Below are positions 28,849 through 37,948 of a stretch of 64,000 bases of DNA, piece by piece (position 1 is the stretch's first letter; each line of letters begins with the position of its first letter). The stretch lies in contig DDIS01000141.1 in NCBI GenBank assembly GCA_002338615.1, positions 5,475 through 69,474 of the forward strand. The letters run 5' to 3'. Origin of the DNA: Proteobacteria bacterium UBA1844 (lineage in GTDB: Bacteria > Pseudomonadota > Gammaproteobacteria > Steroidobacterales > Woeseiaceae). Under the pieces are notes generated by a model, which saw nothing but the letters and a program-made list of their open reading frames with translations, was not told the origin of the DNA and did no database searches. Both the position numbers and the translations under genes were made by a program.

Positions 28849-29721
28849 TTATTTCGCCTGGCGCGGTGCTACGTCGTTATCGTAGCAATAGAAACCTTCG
28901 CCGCTTTGCACTCCCAGTTTTCCTTCCGCTACCAGGTCCTCGAGCATTGCCGGAGGACGATCGTCGTCGTTACCGCTGCGCCTGAAGTATTCATGCTCAA
29001 TGCGCAGCACGGTATCGAGGCCTACTTTATCCATGATTCGAAACGGCCCTTCACTGACACCCCAGGACAGAACGAACCCGCGATCAATATCTTCGATACT
29101 GGCGTATCCACTGGCAGCCAGATATAACGCTTCTTTCTTGATAGCGCGCCATATCCTGTTCTGCACATAGCCGAGTATTTCCCTCTCGAGGACGATCGGC
29201 GTCATGCCGATGCGCAGCGCCCATTCACTCGCAATCCGGGCAATCGCCGGGTCCGAACGAGGCCCGCCCATATACTCTGCAAGTCTTTCTCCACTGCGAA
29301 TATGAGTAAAATTCATGCAGAAGAATTTCGCGCCACCTGGCAAGCCGTCGGCAATTTCGGACGGAGTAAGTACTGATGAATTACTGCCCTGTAATGCGCT
29401 TTCGGGAAGCACTTTGCTGATTTGTGCATGAACTTTTCTTTTCAGCGGCAGATCTTCCGGAACGCATTCAAATGCCAGGTCAACTTCTGCCAAAGCCTCG
29501 CACAAGTCATCGAACCGCCGCAGGTGTTGAATGGAGTCGGGATGGCCATCGTCCGACAGCCAGCGCGAAACAGTTGTCAGCGCGTCGGCCGCCACGTCGG
29601 GCTTCACGTCAAACAATCGCACGTCGACGCCTGATCGCGCGCATGCCCAGGCTATCTCACGCCCCATTGTTCCCGCACCGATCAGTGCTACCGAATCAAT
29701 ACGAGAAGTGATGCACGACAT
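28849..29721 (-). CDS. 3-hydroxyacyl-CoA dehydrogenase superfamily NAD enzyme
   Basis: 290 aa. GAGGA lies 8 nt before the ATG. The N-terminal Rossmann motif is ALIGAGTMGREIAWACA. AFECVPEDLPLKRKVHAQI and the substrate motif GSNSSVLTPSEI follow, then a helical C-terminal dimerisation domain. The family includes hydroxybutyryl-CoA dehydrogenase, L-gulonate dehydrogenase and carnitine dehydrogenase. The lack of the NPVP-type motif after NSSVL (here CMNFTHIRSG) points away from ordinary acyl-CoA substrates. It could oxidise a 3-hydroxy acid to a 3-keto acid, which would suit the beta-keto-acid cleavage enzyme at 34233. Confidence 0.75.
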   Translation of the reverse strand: MSCITSRIDSVALIGAGTMGREIAWACARSGVDVRLFDVKPDVAADALTTVSRWLSDDGHPDSIQHLRRFDDLCEALAEVDLAFECVPEDLPLKRKVHAQISKVLPESALQGSNSSVLTPSEIADGLPGGAKFFCMNFTHIRSGERLAEYMGGPRSDPAIARIASEWALRIGMTPIVLEREILGYVQNRIWRAIKKEALYLAASGYASIEDIDRGFVLSWGVSEGPFRIMDKVGLDTVLRIEHEYFRRSGNDDDRPPAMLEDLVAEGKLGVQSGEGFYCYDNDVAPRQAK

Positions 29722-29857
29722 TGGCTATTTCCTCACACAAACGGCAGTACTTTTCTTGTTTGCCGTGTTATTGACAAAGTTCCTACGGGAAACTCGTAAA
29801 TTTCGAGTCGTATTTTTTGCTGAATTGCTTGCATTTGAAATCGTACACTAACGCCGA

Positions 29858-31282
29858 TCAATTCGAATTGGCGTAGAAAGCGCTCATTGCGCGAAATAGC
29901 ATATGCACGTCGACTTTCGAGCTTACGGAGTATGTTGAATGAATCGACAAAACCGGAACCCCGTAGTCGATGACTTCCATGTTGTCGTTTGACAGGGAGT
30001 TGCCGATCGTACGGCCCGATGCCTTGCCTTTATACGTAGCTGTTTGCCAGGCGATGCCCGCCGCATCGAGATACGAGCGATTCCACGCGATATACTCGGA
30101 ATTTGCATTGAAGCCACCACCGTAAAGCTTCATATTCACACCGTATCCGAGTCGCGGCGCGTTACCGCTCTCCCAAACGTCGGGGTAGGTCGGGTGTATA
30201 CCTGGATTTACATCTGCCGATACGGCTTTTGTGTGTCGCAGGGCCTGACGCAGGTCGTAGTCGCTATACGCAGCACCAAGTTTCCGATGAATTAGCTCGC
30301 TCATCAGGTCAACAAGATACGTCGACCCGGCTCCCGTGTTATTGACGTTTCCGACTTCTTCGTTGTCGACCAGAAACGCGAGTGACGTGTACTCCGGCGA
30401 TTCCTGCTCGGTGATCGCGCGTATCGCAGCATACGATGACAGTTTGTCGTCCTGCCCATAGATGGCCATCATGCTACGATCGAATCCAACATCACGAGGT
30501 GCCATCGCCGGAACGATCGCCAGTTCGGCGGACACCAGGTCGTCGAGATCAATGTCATACTGGTCGGCCAGATAGTCGAGCACGGCACCTGAAATCGACG
30601 CTTCGTCATCGGGAATCGATGCAACGATGGGGTCGAGTTCCTCTCCCATAATGACGTCGCGATTGAGCCGCTCTCTGTAATCGTGGTCGACATGTGGCGA
30701 GAGGTCCGGAATGATAAACACTGGATCCTCTGGATCGAGCCCAATCGAGATGTGCACACGCGATCCATCTTTTTTATCGGCGTGGCCGACTAATGCGAGT
30801 GGCAAGTTTACCCACTGATAGTTTTTGATACCGCCGTGTATATAGGTTTGAAATAGTGCAAACCCCTCTTTCTCGTACAGTGGCCGCCCTTTGAGTTCGA
30901 GTCGCGGCGAATCGATGTGTGCGCCGACAACGCGGAATCCGTCTGTAAATTGCCTTGAGCCAATCACAATCAAAGTTATGTTTCGATCGCGATTGATATC
31001 GTAATAACGCCCACCAGCCTTCAGGCCGCTATTCGAATCCAGTTCCCGAAACCCTGATTCTCGTGCAATTTTCACGGCTTCATGTACGAAACTGAGCTCC
31101 GTCTTGGCCCGACTCATGAAGTCCTTGTAGTCCTCAGAAAACGACAGAACTTCATCTCGCTGGCCATCTGACAGTTGAACCCATACCGGGGGTGGCAAAG
31201 GCGCGTCTTGCTGTGCGAACGCAGTCGATGCCAGCAACAATACGATGCACGCACCAACAACCAGATTTCTAAATGGACTCAT
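29858..31282 (-). CDS. Exported M18 family aminopeptidase
   Basis: 474 aa from ATG 31282 (GAGAGAAG upstream). An N-terminal signal peptide ends near AFA-QQ (residue 23). M18 motifs: GAHIDSPRLELKGRPLY (first zinc His/Asp), VDNEEVG (catalytic and zinc Glu), SADVNPGIHP, and the C-terminal SIHSTYSVSSKVDVHMLF. M18 enzymes remove N-terminal Asp/Glu and are usually cytoplasmic, so the signal peptide is unusual. It probably works in the periplasm on imported peptides. Minus strand, between the dehydrogenase and the PepSY protein. Confidence 0.88.
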   Translation of the reverse strand: MSPFRNLVVGACIVLLLASTAFAQQDAPLPPPVWVQLSDGQRDEVLSFSEDYKDFMSRAKTELSFVHEAVKIARESGFRELDSNSGLKAGGRYYDINRDRNITLIVIGSRQFTDGFRVVGAHIDSPRLELKGRPLYEKEGFALFQTYIHGGIKNYQWVNLPLALVGHADKKDGSRVHISIGLDPEDPVFIIPDLSPHVDHDYRERLNRDVIMGEELDPIVASIPDDEASISGAVLDYLADQYDIDLDDLVSAELAIVPAMAPRDVGFDRSMMAIYGQDDKLSSYAAIRAITEQESPEYTSLAFLVDNEEVGNVNNTGAGSTYLVDLMSELIHRKLGAAYSDYDLRQALRHTKAVSADVNPGIHPTYPDVWESGNAPRLGYGVNMKLYGGGFNANSEYIAWNRSYLDAAGIAWQTATYKGKASGRTIGNSLSNDNMEVIDYGVPVLSIHSTYSVSSKVDVHMLFRAMSAFYANSN

Positions 31283-31376
31283 CACGTACTTCTCTCAAAC
31301 ATTTGATGGCTGCAGGATGAGCAGGTTCTCGCCTGCCAGAGGCCGACTCTTTGCATTTTGATGGATATTTCCGGAT

Positions 31377-32570
31377 TCACGGCATGTCGCCTGCTTTTGT
31401 GGTCTGTACTCGACGGGAAGGACTGTCCGGACTCGCATTATTTTTCTTTCTCTGCTTTACGCCGGCTTTCTGTCGAACCTTGTATCTCCACACGACAAAA
31501 CCCGACACGAACAGAAGGGCCGGGGTCAAACCGCCGAAAAAGACCAGCCAGCGATGAACCAGGCCGAATTCCTGTCCCGTATGAAATGAAAACAGCGACA
31601 ACAGAACACGATCGCCGGCTCCTGCATCGGTAGCACTGTCGAATTTACCGACAACCTTGCCGGATTGAGGATGTAACCACAGGACACTGTCCCCACCGTG
31701 CACCCTCCGCTCGCCTGGCTGTCTTGTGACAACAAGGATCGCATCTCGACGATCCATCGGATACTGTATCTCCGCCATGGCTGCTTCAGGAAACTCCGCT
31801 TTCGCCGTATCGAGTATCGACTGCCAGCTAATCGTCGGCGCACTTTCTGTAACCGCTATCTCGGGCATCTCATAGGCTGCCGGGAACCTGGCGCCCAGAG
31901 TCGATTCAATACTATCGTGGACCGCCGGCGACACTACCTGGTACAGCCCGGTGAGCGCGGCTATAAATAGAACCAATACGGCGTAGATTCCGCCAACACG
32001 ATGGAGATCAAACCAAAACAGGAATCCGCTGGCGTTGCGCCGCATTCGAAAGCCCCAACGCCACTTGCCCGCCCGCGGCCACCATAGATACAAACCTGTC
32101 AACGTTGAGGTCAACAGTGCAACAGCGAGTACAAGCAGCAGAAACTTGCCGTCCTCACCCAGCAGCAACTCACTGTGCAAATAATAAATTATGTACTGCA
32201 AGCTGCCAGGGTCATCGCGGATGCCGAGTACTTCGGCAGTTTTCGGATCCACGGTTACAAACGCGTCCGAGCCACCGACTTCGCAGATGAACATCGGTGC
32301 CTGGTCCTGCCGGTACGGAAACTCCAGGCGCACATCGCCTTCAAGCCCGTCATCACATCGTGACGCAGCCGCACGCGCGAGCACATCAAGAGACAACCAT
32401 GGTTGAGTGCTGTCAGCCTCCCAGAGCCAACCGTTCGCCATATAGTCCAGCTCGCGGTAGAAAACATTGGCGCTTCCGGTAAGGCCCTGGAGTACGAAGA
32501 ATATGCCCAGAACCAGGCCCAACCATTTGTGTACGCTTAGCCAGATTTTCCGCGATTTTTGTAGTGCCAT
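31377..32570 (-). CDS. PepSY-associated transmembrane protein
   Basis: 397 aa from ATG 32570; the earlier start would overlap the upstream permease. The N-terminal helix contains WLSVHKWLGLVLGIFFVLQGLTGS, the hallmark of the PepSY_TM family, followed by a periplasmic loop, two central helices with FWFDLHRVGG and a C-terminal helix next to a basic tail. Conserved His in HKW, LHR and SFHTG suggest haem binding or iron reduction. Genes of this family often neighbour siderophore-type TonB receptors, as here, and may reduce ferric ligands at the inner membrane. Confidence 0.8.
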   Translation of the reverse strand: MALQKSRKIWLSVHKWLGLVLGIFFVLQGLTGSANVFYRELDYMANGWLWEADSTQPWLSLDVLARAAASRCDDGLEGDVRLEFPYRQDQAPMFICEVGGSDAFVTVDPKTAEVLGIRDDPGSLQYIIYYLHSELLLGEDGKFLLLVLAVALLTSTLTGLYLWWPRAGKWRWGFRMRRNASGFLFWFDLHRVGGIYAVLVLFIAALTGLYQVVSPAVHDSIESTLGARFPAAYEMPEIAVTESAPTISWQSILDTAKAEFPEAAMAEIQYPMDRRDAILVVTRQPGERRVHGGDSVLWLHPQSGKVVGKFDSATDAGAGDRVLLSLFSFHTGQEFGLVHRWLVFFGGLTPALLFVSGFVVWRYKVRQKAGVKQRKKNNASPDSPSRRVQTTKAGDMP

Positions 32571-32613
32571 TGATCGTTCTGCCAATCCGGGTTCGTCTGG
32601 AGTTTTGAACGGC

Positions 32614-33984
32614 TCACGACGAGCCAAGAATAGCTTCGCTTGCAACCAGTTCGTCTAACTGTCGTCGTTGTGGCTTCCCCAGGAACCAGACCGGAATTCC
32701 CAGCAGCAACCAGCCCACGAGCAACGTCCACTCGATCGGCAACCCTTGAGAGATGCGTAATGAATCGAGAAGTGCAGCGATGATGAGCAAGAGCGACAAG
32801 ACCAATGCAATCCACGCCATGGCTGTACCTAGCGGCATTCGAAACGGCCGCTCGACCTGCGGTTCCTCACGACGCAGTTTGACGGCCGCGAGGCAAACCA
32901 GGACAAACACGATCAGGAACGCAAGGGAACTCGATGCAATTACCGCATCTGCACCCCCGGAACCCAGCAGACCCAGCGGGATTGGAGCGAAACCCAGCGC
33001 CACCACCGCTAATACCGGGACTCCGGTTGATTTGCTCCGATAGCCCAATCTACCCGGCAGGAAACCTGCTTTCGACATCGCCGCAATAATCCGTGATCCC
33101 GAAAAAATAGTGGCATTCCAGGTGGTAAGAATACCCAGCAATCCCGCAATCAATACCAGTCTCGCCAACAACACAGAGTCCGCGCCGGTGGCAAATGCAT
33201 CGAAAGCCGGTACCTGGGAAACAGCAAGCGCCTCCGCGCCTAGCAGATGTGAGGTTGCAATAATTACGAGCGCATAAAAAATAAAGGCTGCGAGTATCCC
33301 CAACGCCATGATCATACCGATCGACTTGGCAGAGACGCTTGGGTGCCGTTCACGCATCATCTGCGGCAACACATCGAACCCGGAGAACCACACGGGGGTG
33401 GTTGCCATCACCGCCAGGATCGCACCGGCGCTGACTGACGCAGTTGCACCGGCGAATAAAGGCTGCATATTCTGCGCATTGCCAAATGATAAAGATGTGA
33501 CGAACAGTACCAGCACAAACACAACCAGTCCCCACACCAGCGCATCCTGAAACTTTGCCGAAGCGCCGGCGCCGATTGCGTTGGACAAAGTGACCATGAG
33601 CGCTGCTGCAGTTCCTGCTACGAGCGAACCCAGGTACACGCCCTCACCGTTGACCCGGTAAAGTTCTGGCCCGCCAAGAGAAAAGCCCGTCGCGTTGATC
33701 AGCCATACAATCGATATGACGTAATAGGCCGTAAAAACGAAATATGCCATGATTAGCAGCCAGCCAATCACAAAACACCCGGCCGGCCCGAACGCCCGGT
33801 GCCCGAATGCAATAGCGCCTGCAGATTCGGGCATCATCGATGAAAGCTCCGCGAAGCAGAAGCCGATTGCAAGCATGACCAACGCACCCCCCGCGAAAGC
33901 AATGATCGCGCCGATGGTCCCTGCATTCTGCAGCCATGAGCCTGATGCGGTAATCCAGCCAACGCCAATAATTGTCCCAAACAT
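32614..33984 (-). CDS. APC superfamily amino-acid permease
   Basis: 456 aa from the only in-frame ATG, about 12 membrane helices. TM1 FGTIIGVGWITASGS carries the substrate-binding G-x-G region of APC carriers. This ATG would start the protein inside TM1. The reading frame stays open upstream to a TGA at 34074 and encodes a plausible cytoplasmic tail (TRQIPKQIRSRQLFAY) but no ATG, GTG or TTG. AGGGAGGG (34061-34068) lies 7 nt before an ATA codon at 34051-34053, so the real start may be non-standard. Divergent from the BKACE gene. Confidence 0.82.
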   Translation of the reverse strand: MFGTIIGVGWITASGSWLQNAGTIGAIIAFAGGALVMLAIGFCFAELSSMMPESAGAIAFGHRAFGPAGCFVIGWLLIMAYFVFTAYYVISIVWLINATGFSLGGPELYRVNGEGVYLGSLVAGTAAALMVTLSNAIGAGASAKFQDALVWGLVVFVLVLFVTSLSFGNAQNMQPLFAGATASVSAGAILAVMATTPVWFSGFDVLPQMMRERHPSVSAKSIGMIMALGILAAFIFYALVIIATSHLLGAEALAVSQVPAFDAFATGADSVLLARLVLIAGLLGILTTWNATIFSGSRIIAAMSKAGFLPGRLGYRSKSTGVPVLAVVALGFAPIPLGLLGSGGADAVIASSSLAFLIVFVLVCLAAVKLRREEPQVERPFRMPLGTAMAWIALVLSLLLIIAALLDSLRISQGLPIEWTLLVGWLLLGIPVWFLGKPQRRQLDELVASEAILGSS

Positions 33985-34232
33985 GTAAGCGAAAAGCTGA
34001 CGGCTCCTTATCTGCTTTGGTATTTGGCGTGTTTGTTGCGAAGTATGTGTTATGGCCAGACCCTCCCTGTTTCACATTGAATACAATCCAGACCGAAAGC
34101 GCATTATACAGTTGCTGCGCATTGCACTTGCCACATGCCATTTTTGTTTAATACGAATACAACAATTCTGCACAATGCGTTTGTCGGTGCACGACCCTAT
34201 GATTGGCAAGGCATAGTCTATGGGAGCAAATC

Positions 34233-35168
34233 TTGACAGACGGTATTTTCATCACCTGCGCAGTTACCGGCGCAGGGGATGCGCATAAAATTCATCCCAA
34301 CCTTCCCATCACGCCTCGCCAGATTGCTGATGCATGTATCGAAGCGGCAGCGGCCGGTGCGGCAATCGTTCATGTGCATGTCCGGGACCGGGAAACAGGT
34401 ACCGGGCTGGGTCCAGCCGGTTCGGATCTCGATGCATTCTCAGAAGTTGTGGATATTGTTCGATCCAGTTCCGTAGACGTTATCCTGAATCTTACGACGG
34501 GGATCGGAGGCGATTACTTGCCCAGCGCGAGCAATCCGAACATCGCGCATCCGAATAGCCACTACCTTACTCCGGAACAACGAGTAAGACACGTCGTCGC
34601 ACTGCGTCCCGAAATTTGCTCGATGGATATGGGTACGATGAATATGGGGTCCGACCCGATCATCAACCTCCCGTCTCATATATCGACAATGTCACGGCTG
34701 GTCGCCGCGGCCGGCGTAATTCCGGAACTGGAAGTTTTCGATCTCGGACACTTGCGACTGGCGAACAAGCTGATTTCGGACCAGGTCATCGGGTCCCCAC
34801 CACTGTTTCAGTTCTGCCTGGGAATCGATTGGGGAGCGCCGGCCGACGTTGAGACCTTGCTCCGCTTCAAGGCGGCGGTTCCAAAAGATGCCATCTGGAG
34901 CGCCTTCGGCATTCGGCAACGCCAGCGAACGATGGTTGCACAGAGTATCTTGCTGGGCGGCAATGTGCGGGTCGGTCTCGAGGACAATCTGTATTTACGT
35001 AAAGGCGAATTCGCAACGAACGGCCAACTCGTCGAGATCGCAGTCAAGATTGCGGAGGCCTTGAACGTTCCCGTTCTAACGCCAAAGCAGACTCGCCGGC
35101 GCCTGGGGCTGCGAGACAAGCGGGCATCCGCGTCAACAAATCGCCAACCATCCGTGCCGTTGTCGTGA
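34233..35168 (+). CDS. Beta-keto acid cleavage enzyme (BKACE, DUF849 family)
   Basis: 311 aa from TTG 34233, with GGGAG 6-7 nt upstream; a TTG at 34203 is less well placed. Zn-dependent TIM barrel. Motifs: IFITCAVTGAGDAHK at the N-terminus, the metal-binding IVHVHVRD, LNLTTGIGGDYLP, and DMGTMNMG. BKACE enzymes cleave a beta-keto acid with acetyl-CoA to give acetoacetate and a CoA ester. Known substrates include 3-keto-5-aminohexanoate (lysine fermentation) and dehydrocarnitine. It is divergent from the APC permease and followed 101 bp later by the POT transporter. Confidence 0.85.
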   Translation: MTDGIFITCAVTGAGDAHKIHPNLPITPRQIADACIEAAAAGAAIVHVHVRDRETGTGLGPAGSDLDAFSEVVDIVRSSSVDVILNLTTGIGGDYLPSASNPNIAHPNSHYLTPEQRVRHVVALRPEICSMDMGTMNMGSDPIINLPSHISTMSRLVAAAGVIPELEVFDLGHLRLANKLISDQVIGSPPLFQFCLGIDWGAPADVETLLRFKAAVPKDAIWSAFGIRQRQRTMVAQSILLGGNVRVGLEDNLYLRKGEFATNGQLVEIAVKIAEALNVPVLTPKQTRRRLGLRDKRASASTNRQPSVPLS

Positions 35169-35269
35169 TGCTCCGTCGTACTTTACGTTGAACGAGCACG
35201 CAAGAGCTACGCCAGCGGCTATCAATGGATGCGGCGAAGCACTCGCCGTAAGGCCGTGTAGCTGACACC

Positions 35270-36784
35270 ATGAACAGAACGAACGGCACCCTGCTTGGGC
35301 ATCCAAAAGGCGTCTTCCTGGTCGCCGGTGTCGAAATGTGGGAACGATTCAGTTACTACGCTTTCGTAGGCTTGCTGCCGTTGTTCCTGGTAGCGGCGAT
35401 AAACGCCAAAGGCTTTGGCTGGGACCAGAACAGCGCGGTACGCCTGTTCGGACTCTACAGTGGCTTGATATTCGCGGCTCCGGCGGTGGGCGGCTGGGTT
35501 GCGAGTCGCTTTCTCGGTGAGCGAAACGCCATTTTCTGGGGCGCCATGCTCATATTCGCCGGCAAGATCGCGATGTACTTCGCGCTTGTCACCGCAGAAA
35601 TTGCCGGCGTCGAGTCAACATTTGCGTCGGCGGGTATTCAACTGGGACGCGTATTTCCTGAACAGGTCGTGCTTGACTTGCTCGCCGAATCCGCCGGGCC
35701 GTCGGCTGCCGCATATGCGGTGAAGATCTACTATATCCAGGCGTGGTTATTTACATCAGGCCTGGTCGTAACAATAGTTGGCACAGGCCTGCTGAAGCCT
35801 GCCATTTCATCCATTGTCGGGCTCTTGTACTCCGGTTCCGATCCGCGCAGAGAATCTGGCTTCGGGATGTTCATGGTCGGAATTTGGGTTGGCGCATTTT
35901 CATCCAACCTGATCGCAGGAACTCTCGGCGAGTTATACGGCTGGCAATATGGCTTTCTGGCGGCCGCCGTAGGCATGTCGATTGGTATCGTTGCTTACCT
36001 CTCGTTACAGAAACGTCTTCTCGGAACCGCCGGCTTACGCGTATCTGGTAGTGATCGCAGTGAGCAAGTGAGACCTACGTTATCAATTACGGATTATCGC
36101 AAACTCGCTGCTTTGGCGATCCTGAGTACGTTTACGGTTATTTATGCCGCCGCATATTATCAAACCGGCGGTATTCTTAACCTGATTCTTAAGAATAATG
36201 TGCATCGCTACATTGGCAATTTCGAAGTTCCCGCCACGTGGTTTATCAGCATAACGACCGGTTCGTTTATTATTTTCACGCCTCTTTTGATGCGCTATTT
36301 TTTACATCGCAAACAAAGTCTCCGGCCAATAGATATCGTGCAGAAAACGGCGCTGGGTTTACTGTGCATTGCGGCCGGATTCATCCTGATTCTGTGCGCG
36401 ATGTGGTCAAAGGGACTCGAGTCCGGCAACGAACTGCACTTGCTTTGGTTTGTTGTCGCTTACCTGTTTTTCGGTTTGGGTGACGCGTTCATCTGGCCGC
36501 CACAGATTGCAATCGCCAGCATCCTGGCACCCGCCCATCTCGTAAGCTTTGTAATTGGTGCCTGGTACGTTACGGTCGGTTTGGGCAGCTACCTGTCCGG
36601 CGCGATCGGCGCCCTGGTTACTCAGGAGAACGCCATCAGTATTTTTGTCGCTATAACGATCACGCTAATGATTGCTGCCGCCATCGCAATGCTCACGCGC
36701 CGCCAATTGCTTGCACTAATGCATGGTCAGGAGCATCCGCAGCCCTGGACAGAACAGGCAGACTCCCCTGGAATCAGGAGCTGA
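35270..36784 (+). CDS. POT/PTR2 family proton-coupled oligopeptide transporter
   Basis: 504 aa, about 12-14 membrane helices. The proton-coupling E-x-x-E-R motif is at residues 22-26 (VEMWERFSYY), the hallmark of the POT family, and a peptide-site segment FGLYSGLIF follows. Cytoplasmic GTGLLKPAISSIVG is another family block. It imports di- and tripeptides with protons. Its last 11 bp overlap the end of the convergent Rieske gene. It probably supplies the peptide-degrading genes around it. Confidence 0.9.
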   Translation: MNRTNGTLLGHPKGVFLVAGVEMWERFSYYAFVGLLPLFLVAAINAKGFGWDQNSAVRLFGLYSGLIFAAPAVGGWVASRFLGERNAIFWGAMLIFAGKIAMYFALVTAEIAGVESTFASAGIQLGRVFPEQVVLDLLAESAGPSAAAYAVKIYYIQAWLFTSGLVVTIVGTGLLKPAISSIVGLLYSGSDPRRESGFGMFMVGIWVGAFSSNLIAGTLGELYGWQYGFLAAAVGMSIGIVAYLSLQKRLLGTAGLRVSGSDRSEQVRPTLSITDYRKLAALAILSTFTVIYAAAYYQTGGILNLILKNNVHRYIGNFEVPATWFISITTGSFIIFTPLLMRYFLHRKQSLRPIDIVQKTALGLLCIAAGFILILCAMWSKGLESGNELHLLWFVVAYLFFGLGDAFIWPPQIAIASILAPAHLVSFVIGAWYVTVGLGSYLSGAIGALVTQENAISIFVAITITLMIAAAIAMLTRRQLLALMHGQEHPQPWTEQADSPGIRS

Positions 36785-37910
36785 ACGAATCGACCAGTTT
36801 TGTGGCCAGGTATCTGTGAAATTCCCAAAGTGGCCGTTCAAGTGGACCTAGTGGCCCGGCTTTTGCGAGCGATGACCTCAGGCCCTCGGCCAACCGCGAG
36901 ACTATTTCCTTGTCTTCGGCGTTGAACGCGTCAAATCCCTTTCTTAGTTCGCGCTCCGCCTCAGACTTGGTCTGCCCCACTGATTCCAGATAATCCGGGT
37001 TCACGTAAAACGCGAACGACGCTTTCAGTTGTTCGACACCGGCCGGCTGAACGGTCAACGAAACGGCGGTACGGGGTGTCACCGAAATCAGATTAGACGG
37101 AAAAATGCAGGAAAGCACTTCCCGGTCACGAATTTGCGCTGGCCTTTCTTCATCGAACGGCAACTGATCTTTACGGTCTCGCCGGATCTTCAGTGTATGG
37201 TAGGCATAACCGACGCCTCCAGGCCAACACTCAACGCCCGAGACCGGAGTCGTCCGGTTAAGCGTCTTCTTATGGACGGCCGCCAAATGGTAGCTTTCCA
37301 TGAAATTCTCAACGAGCATTTTCCAATTGACAGGCCATTGTTCGTCGGCGGTAAACAGGCACTGCAAGCGTTCCGTTTCATAGTGCGCAAACAACTCGGC
37401 GAGCCCTTGCAGTCGCGGTTCCAGCGCAGGAGCATCGGGGTCCAGTGATACAAAAATCCAACCGTGCCAGATTTCGTGTCGCAATTCTGGCAATCGGCAG
37501 CCGTCCGTCGCATGCGAGGGCAAGCCTGGCGCACTGAGCAGTAAACCGCTTCGATCGTACGACCAGCCGTGGTAGGGACAAACCAGCAGGTTCACGCGGC
37601 CAGCGCCCGCGAGGATCTGCGCCCCTCGATGACGGCAACTGTTGCTCAGGATCCTGATTTTATTCTCTTTATCGCGCAGGGCTATAACCGGCGTGCCAAC
37701 AAGTTGCGCAGTGAAATAATCGCCGTCGCGTACCAGCCGGGATACGTGGCCAATGCATATCCAGTCGCGCTTGAATATCCTCTCGAGTTCGGCTCCAAGC
37801 AATTCCTCCGAAAAATACGCCCGTGGCGGCAATGCCATAGCTTGATCGAAAGAACGGCCCGCGGTACTCGCAATCCGGGTCAGCAATTTTTCTATAGATT
37901 CTGTCGCCAC
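36774..37910 (-). CDS. Rieske non-haem iron oxygenase, alpha subunit (quaternary-amine type?)
   Basis: 378 aa, GTG start. The Rieske cluster ligands are C92-R-H94 and C111-P-Y-H114. The mononuclear iron site reads VENFMESYHLAAVH with His208 and His213. The bridging residue is Glu205 where most ring-hydroxylating oxygenases have Asp; this Glu is known from carnitine oxygenase CntA and relatives, so N-demethylation or C-N cleavage of a betaine-like compound is more likely than arene oxidation. No reductase partner is encoded in the window. It lies 38 bp after the amidohydrolase. Confidence 0.82.
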   Translation of the reverse strand: MATESIEKLLTRIASTAGRSFDQAMALPPRAYFSEELLGAELERIFKRDWICIGHVSRLVRDGDYFTAQLVGTPVIALRDKENKIRILSNSCRHRGAQILAGAGRVNLLVCPYHGWSYDRSGLLLSAPGLPSHATDGCRLPELRHEIWHGWIFVSLDPDAPALEPRLQGLAELFAHYETERLQCLFTADEQWPVNWKMLVENFMESYHLAAVHKKTLNRTTPVSGVECWPGGVGYAYHTLKIRRDRKDQLPFDEERPAQIRDREVLSCIFPSNLISVTPRTAVSLTVQPAGVEQLKASFAFYVNPDYLESVGQTKSEAERELRKGFDAFNAEDKEIVSRLAEGLRSSLAKAGPLGPLERPLWEFHRYLATKLVDSFSS

Positions 37911-37948
37911 GCTGGTGTCCTTAGAATGTCTTCGAGTTCCCGCACTGA

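Noticed and set aside
33644..34141. Alternative-frame ORF across the start of the APC permease, suggesting a frameshift
   Set aside because: The translated product has no transporter features and the true frame stays open upstream, so a shifted frame is not needed.
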